A DNA stretch of 64,000 bases, taken from assembly GCF_001676055.1 (NCBI RefSeq), contig NZ_LZEX01000001.1, forward strand, positions 372,001 through 436,000, written 5' to 3'. Below are positions 62,241-64,000 of this stretch, piece after piece. The position numbers and the translations under genes were made by a program. The stretch comes from Morganella psychrotolerans (GTDB lineage: Bacteria; Pseudomonadota; Gammaproteobacteria; Enterobacterales; Enterobacteriaceae). How positions within the stretch are numbered: position 1 is the first letter of the stretch; each line of letters begins with the position of its first letter. Under the pieces are notes generated by a model. The model was not told where the DNA came from. It ran no database searches and saw only the letters and a program-made list of their open reading frames with translations.

Positions 62241-62845
62241 AAACCAAATTACCATTCATTGATGCCGGATTACTGCGCGCTGCGCTTACGCTGATCGCTG
62301 CAAACGACGACGCGCGACCGGTAACTAAAGCCGTTCATATTAACGGTGAATTTATCGAGTCAACCAACGGACACACCCTGGTTCGCATGAAGCACAATGC
62401 GCATTTTTACCACGATATCACTGTGCAGTTTAACGATCCCGTCCCTGATGACGCTGAATTTACTGATATCAAGGTGCTTGATGATGGTCTCTGTGTCGCT
62501 GTGCATTACCGTGAAGCGCAACCGGAAGAGTTTATACCGATTGCAAAATCCGTATTAACGCCTGTTTCGGCACAATTCCCTGACCTGAATTTTTTTCTGA
62601 AAAGTGAGTTTGTAAAAACCACTATGCCGCCGGTTAGCGCTAAATACCTGGCATTACCTTATCTCATGTTCGGTGCTGGTGTTGTGGATGCCATGTGTAC
62701 TGAAGATGGGAGAACCGTCCTGTTCAATATGGGTCCACTGACTAATGAAATATTCGGTGATCCACAACTGGTTGCTATGGCGGTTATGCCGGAGTATTTC
62801 GACTTATGCCGCGCCGCCTGTGATGAAGATATGGGGGATGAATGA
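62237..62845 (+). CDS. Early phage protein of unknown function
   Basis: 202 residues (MKTKLPFIDAGLLRAALTLI start), overlapping the Lar-like gene by 4 bp. Segment KAVHINGEFIESTNGHTLVR and later YLALPYLMFGAGVVDAM have alternating beta pattern reminiscent of sliding-clamp domains, which is only a visual impression. Two-domain fold likely. Confidence 0.65.
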   Translation: MKTKLPFIDAGLLRAALTLIAANDDARPVTKAVHINGEFIESTNGHTLVRMKHNAHFYHDITVQFNDPVPDDAEFTDIKVLDDGLCVAVHYREAQPEEFIPIAKSVLTPVSAQFPDLNFFLKSEFVKTTMPPVSAKYLALPYLMFGAGVVDAMCTEDGRTVLFNMGPLTNEIFGDPQLVAMAVMPEYFDLCRAACDEDMGDE

Positions 62846-63063
62846 ATATTGAATTTATCTCAAACGGCAACATAGCCAAGGTGGTGATCCATTCTTTCAT
62901 CACCGAACGCCGGAAGCTGATCCGCCTGGTTGATACCGCCCTGCTCCATGCACCGGTACACGAAACATCTGCAGGTGTGTTTTTCAGGACAACGGTGATT
63001 TACGGCAAACAAAATCACGTCCGCCGCGCTTACAAAATTATCAGCCGGGAGGCGTCACTATGA
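62842..63063 (+). CDS. Early phage protein of unknown function
   Basis: 73 residues, basic (FITERRKLIRLVDTALLHAP; VIYGKQNHVRRAYKII). 4-bp overlaps with both neighbours. Not recognised. Confidence 0.62.
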   Translation: MNIEFISNGNIAKVVIHSFITERRKLIRLVDTALLHAPVHETSAGVFFRTTVIYGKQNHVRRAYKIISREASL

Positions 63064-63314
63064 GCCAGCAGGAAGAAGACTACGATGTAGGCATATACGA
63101 CGACCCGCTGATTAAAGCTATCCATCATGTGGATGACGGCCGTGATTATACACAGCAGCTTATCTACAACATGCGCCAGCGGTATTACATCAGAGCGGGA
63201 ATATATCTTCCCCGCCCACCAGCACCACAGGTCGTTGCACCGAAATTAACGCCGGCAATGAAGAAGAAAAAGAAAGTTCAGAAAAACAGGAAGGTGATAA
63301 ATGGAGACGACTGA
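63060..63314 (+). CDS. Early phage protein with lysine-rich tail
   Basis: 84 residues: acidic start (MSQQEEDYDVGIYDDPLIKA), Pro-rich middle (LPRPPAPQVVAPKLTP) and a poly-Lys C-terminus (MKKKKKVQKNRKV). Possibly nucleic-acid binding. Overlaps the next gene by 14 bp. Confidence 0.62.
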   Translation: MSQQEEDYDVGIYDDPLIKAIHHVDDGRDYTQQLIYNMRQRYYIRAGIYLPRPPAPQVVAPKLTPAMKKKKKVQKNRKVINGDD

Positions 63315-63618
63315 TCTGCACCTGGTGAAAATTGTCACAACCGCCGGTCACGACCCGTCTGATATCACGGATGCTGTCTGGAATGCCGGTTACCGGAAGA
63401 CGGATTTTACCACTGAGCAAATTATAGAAATGGCGGTTGCTCAGACAGGCGACACTGTACTTAATGGCTTGCCTGTTGACACACTGCCGAAAACGCTGGA
63501 TGACCTCAGTCAATACCACCTGAACGGTATTATTTTTGAGGCAAAGTGGGAAGGCACACCTGATGTGGTGGCAAAAGAAGTATTGGTGAACGGGTATAGC
63601 AAGGAGACAGAGAAATGA
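63301..63618 (+). CDS. Early phage protein of unknown function
   Basis: 105 residues, acidic (METTDLHLVKIVTTAGHDPS start; TLDDLSQYHLNGIIFEAKWE). Overlaps the excisionase-like gene by 4 bp. Confidence 0.62.
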   Translation: METTDLHLVKIVTTAGHDPSDITDAVWNAGYRKTDFTTEQIIEMAVAQTGDTVLNGLPVDTLPKTLDDLSQYHLNGIIFEAKWEGTPDVVAKEVLVNGYSKETEK

Positions 63619-63824
63619 CGGAGTTACTCGAAAAAGAATCACCCTGGTTTAAAACCAGTGATTTGGCATCCAGATATGAGGTTAAACCACACACGATCCG
63701 TCTGTGGGCTGGTAATGGGAAGCAGCGGCGCGAGGGGTTCCCCCGCCCGCGCTATAAATCAAAAGAGCTCGTTTTTATGAAGCAGGACATTCTTGATTGG
63801 GAGAATGGTAAACAATTCGAGTGA
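63615..63824 (+). CDS. xis: Excisionase-like winged-helix protein
   Basis: 69 residues with MerR/Xis-type winged helix: WFKTSDLASRYEVKPHTIRL then WAGNGKQRREGFPRPRY and the LDWENG end. Last gene of the early operon. It converges with and overlaps the integrase gene by 50 bp. Directs excision together with integrase; could alternatively be an AlpA-type activator. Confidence 0.72.
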   Translation: MTELLEKESPWFKTSDLASRYEVKPHTIRLWAGNGKQRREGFPRPRYKSKELVFMKQDILDWENGKQFE

Positions 63825-64000
63825 CCTTATCCCACCACTTCTCATACGCTTCACGCTGTGCATCAAGGTAGGTGTGCTTATCGTACACCTGCCACACTCC
63901 GGGCAGCTTGTGACCCAACATAATTTCAGCCACATGCGGCATCGTTAAATCAGACACTCCGGTGCGCATTGTTTTCCGCAGATCATGAATCGACCATGTT
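63775..64000 (-). CDS. int: Tyrosine-recombinase integrase, C-terminal part only
   Basis: The frame is open to the window edge and ends at 63775. Visible catalytic motifs of the tyrosine recombinase family: SIHDLRKTMRTG (His and Arg), MLGHK (second His) and the nucleophile Tyr in YDKHTYLD, followed by a C-terminal tail EKWWDKVTRIVY. The pattern fits P4/DUF4102-type integrases, which is a guess from the last 75 residues. N-terminus and attachment site lie outside. Confidence 0.9.
   Translation of the reverse strand, partial: TWSIHDLRKTMRTGVSDLTMPHVAEIMLGHKLPGVWQVYDKHTYLDAQREAYEKWWDKVTRIVYHSPNQECPAS

Larger units (their letters stand above)
26442..64000. mobile_element. Lambdoid HK97-type siphophage prophage, right end outside window
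   Basis: A continuous set of phage genes from the hemP junction to the window edge: tail, head, packaging, lysis, Q, replication, Cro/CI, early operon, excisionase-like gene and integrase C-terminus. Tail genes follow lambda order (J, I, K, L, M, H, G/T, V) and head genes follow HK97 (connector, capsid, protease, portal, TerL, TerS). All essential morphogenetic modules are recognisable. Confidence 0.97.

Overview
The window looks like a chromosomal segment of a mid-GC member of the Enterobacterales, most likely Morganellaceae and plausibly Morganella. This is an inference: gene order matches the E. coli punR to ydiE neighbourhood almost gene for gene, but the proteins are clearly diverged from E. 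coli and base composition by eye is too GC-rich for Proteus or Providencia.

Positions 1-26,140 are core genome: punR/punC (purine-responsive regulator and exporter), cfa, ribE, mdtK, a tRNA-Val(GAC), pykF, lpp, the L,D-transpeptidase ldtE, the complete sufABCDSE Fe-S assembly operon on the minus strand, menI, ydiJ, ydiK, an RprA small RNA with an RcsB-type box, ppsA with its regulator ppsR, and aroH. As written, ppsA and aroH each carry a single-base deletion. Recognisable control sites include Cra sites at pykF and ppsA, an IscR-like site before sufA, a perfect RcsAB consensus box after punC, and a Fur box before hemP. Two genes (ribE, ldtE) end in short tandem repeats that duplicate their own stop-codon region.

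From about 26,440 to the right edge lies a lambdoid (HK97/lambda-type) siphophage prophage of at least 37.5 kb, inserted in the 3' part of hemP (ydiE). Reading from the left: attachment arm, SOS-controlled DinI-like gene, tail fibre, tail tip J, I, K, L, M, tape measure, tail chaperone, tail tube, head-tail joining proteins, HK97-type capsid, protease, portal, terminase, HNH nuclease, spanins, endolysin and holin, all on the minus strand. Next come a late control region, a cold-shock gene, a plus-strand cytochrome b561-like moron, antiterminator Q, primase, helicase with an adjacent homing endonuclease, a replication protein, Cro, and divergent CI with its operators. A plus-strand early operon of mostly unknown small genes follows (Icd-like, ORF6N antirepressor-like, Lar-like, excisionase-like), and the C-terminal end of an integrase runs off the right edge.

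The prophage appears structurally complete within the window, apart from its integrase end and three homopolymer-associated frame anomalies (the K-like gene, the tail chaperone and an early gene). CI is of the SOS-cleavable S24 type and the DinI-like gene has a LexA box, so induction is expected to be tied to DNA damage.
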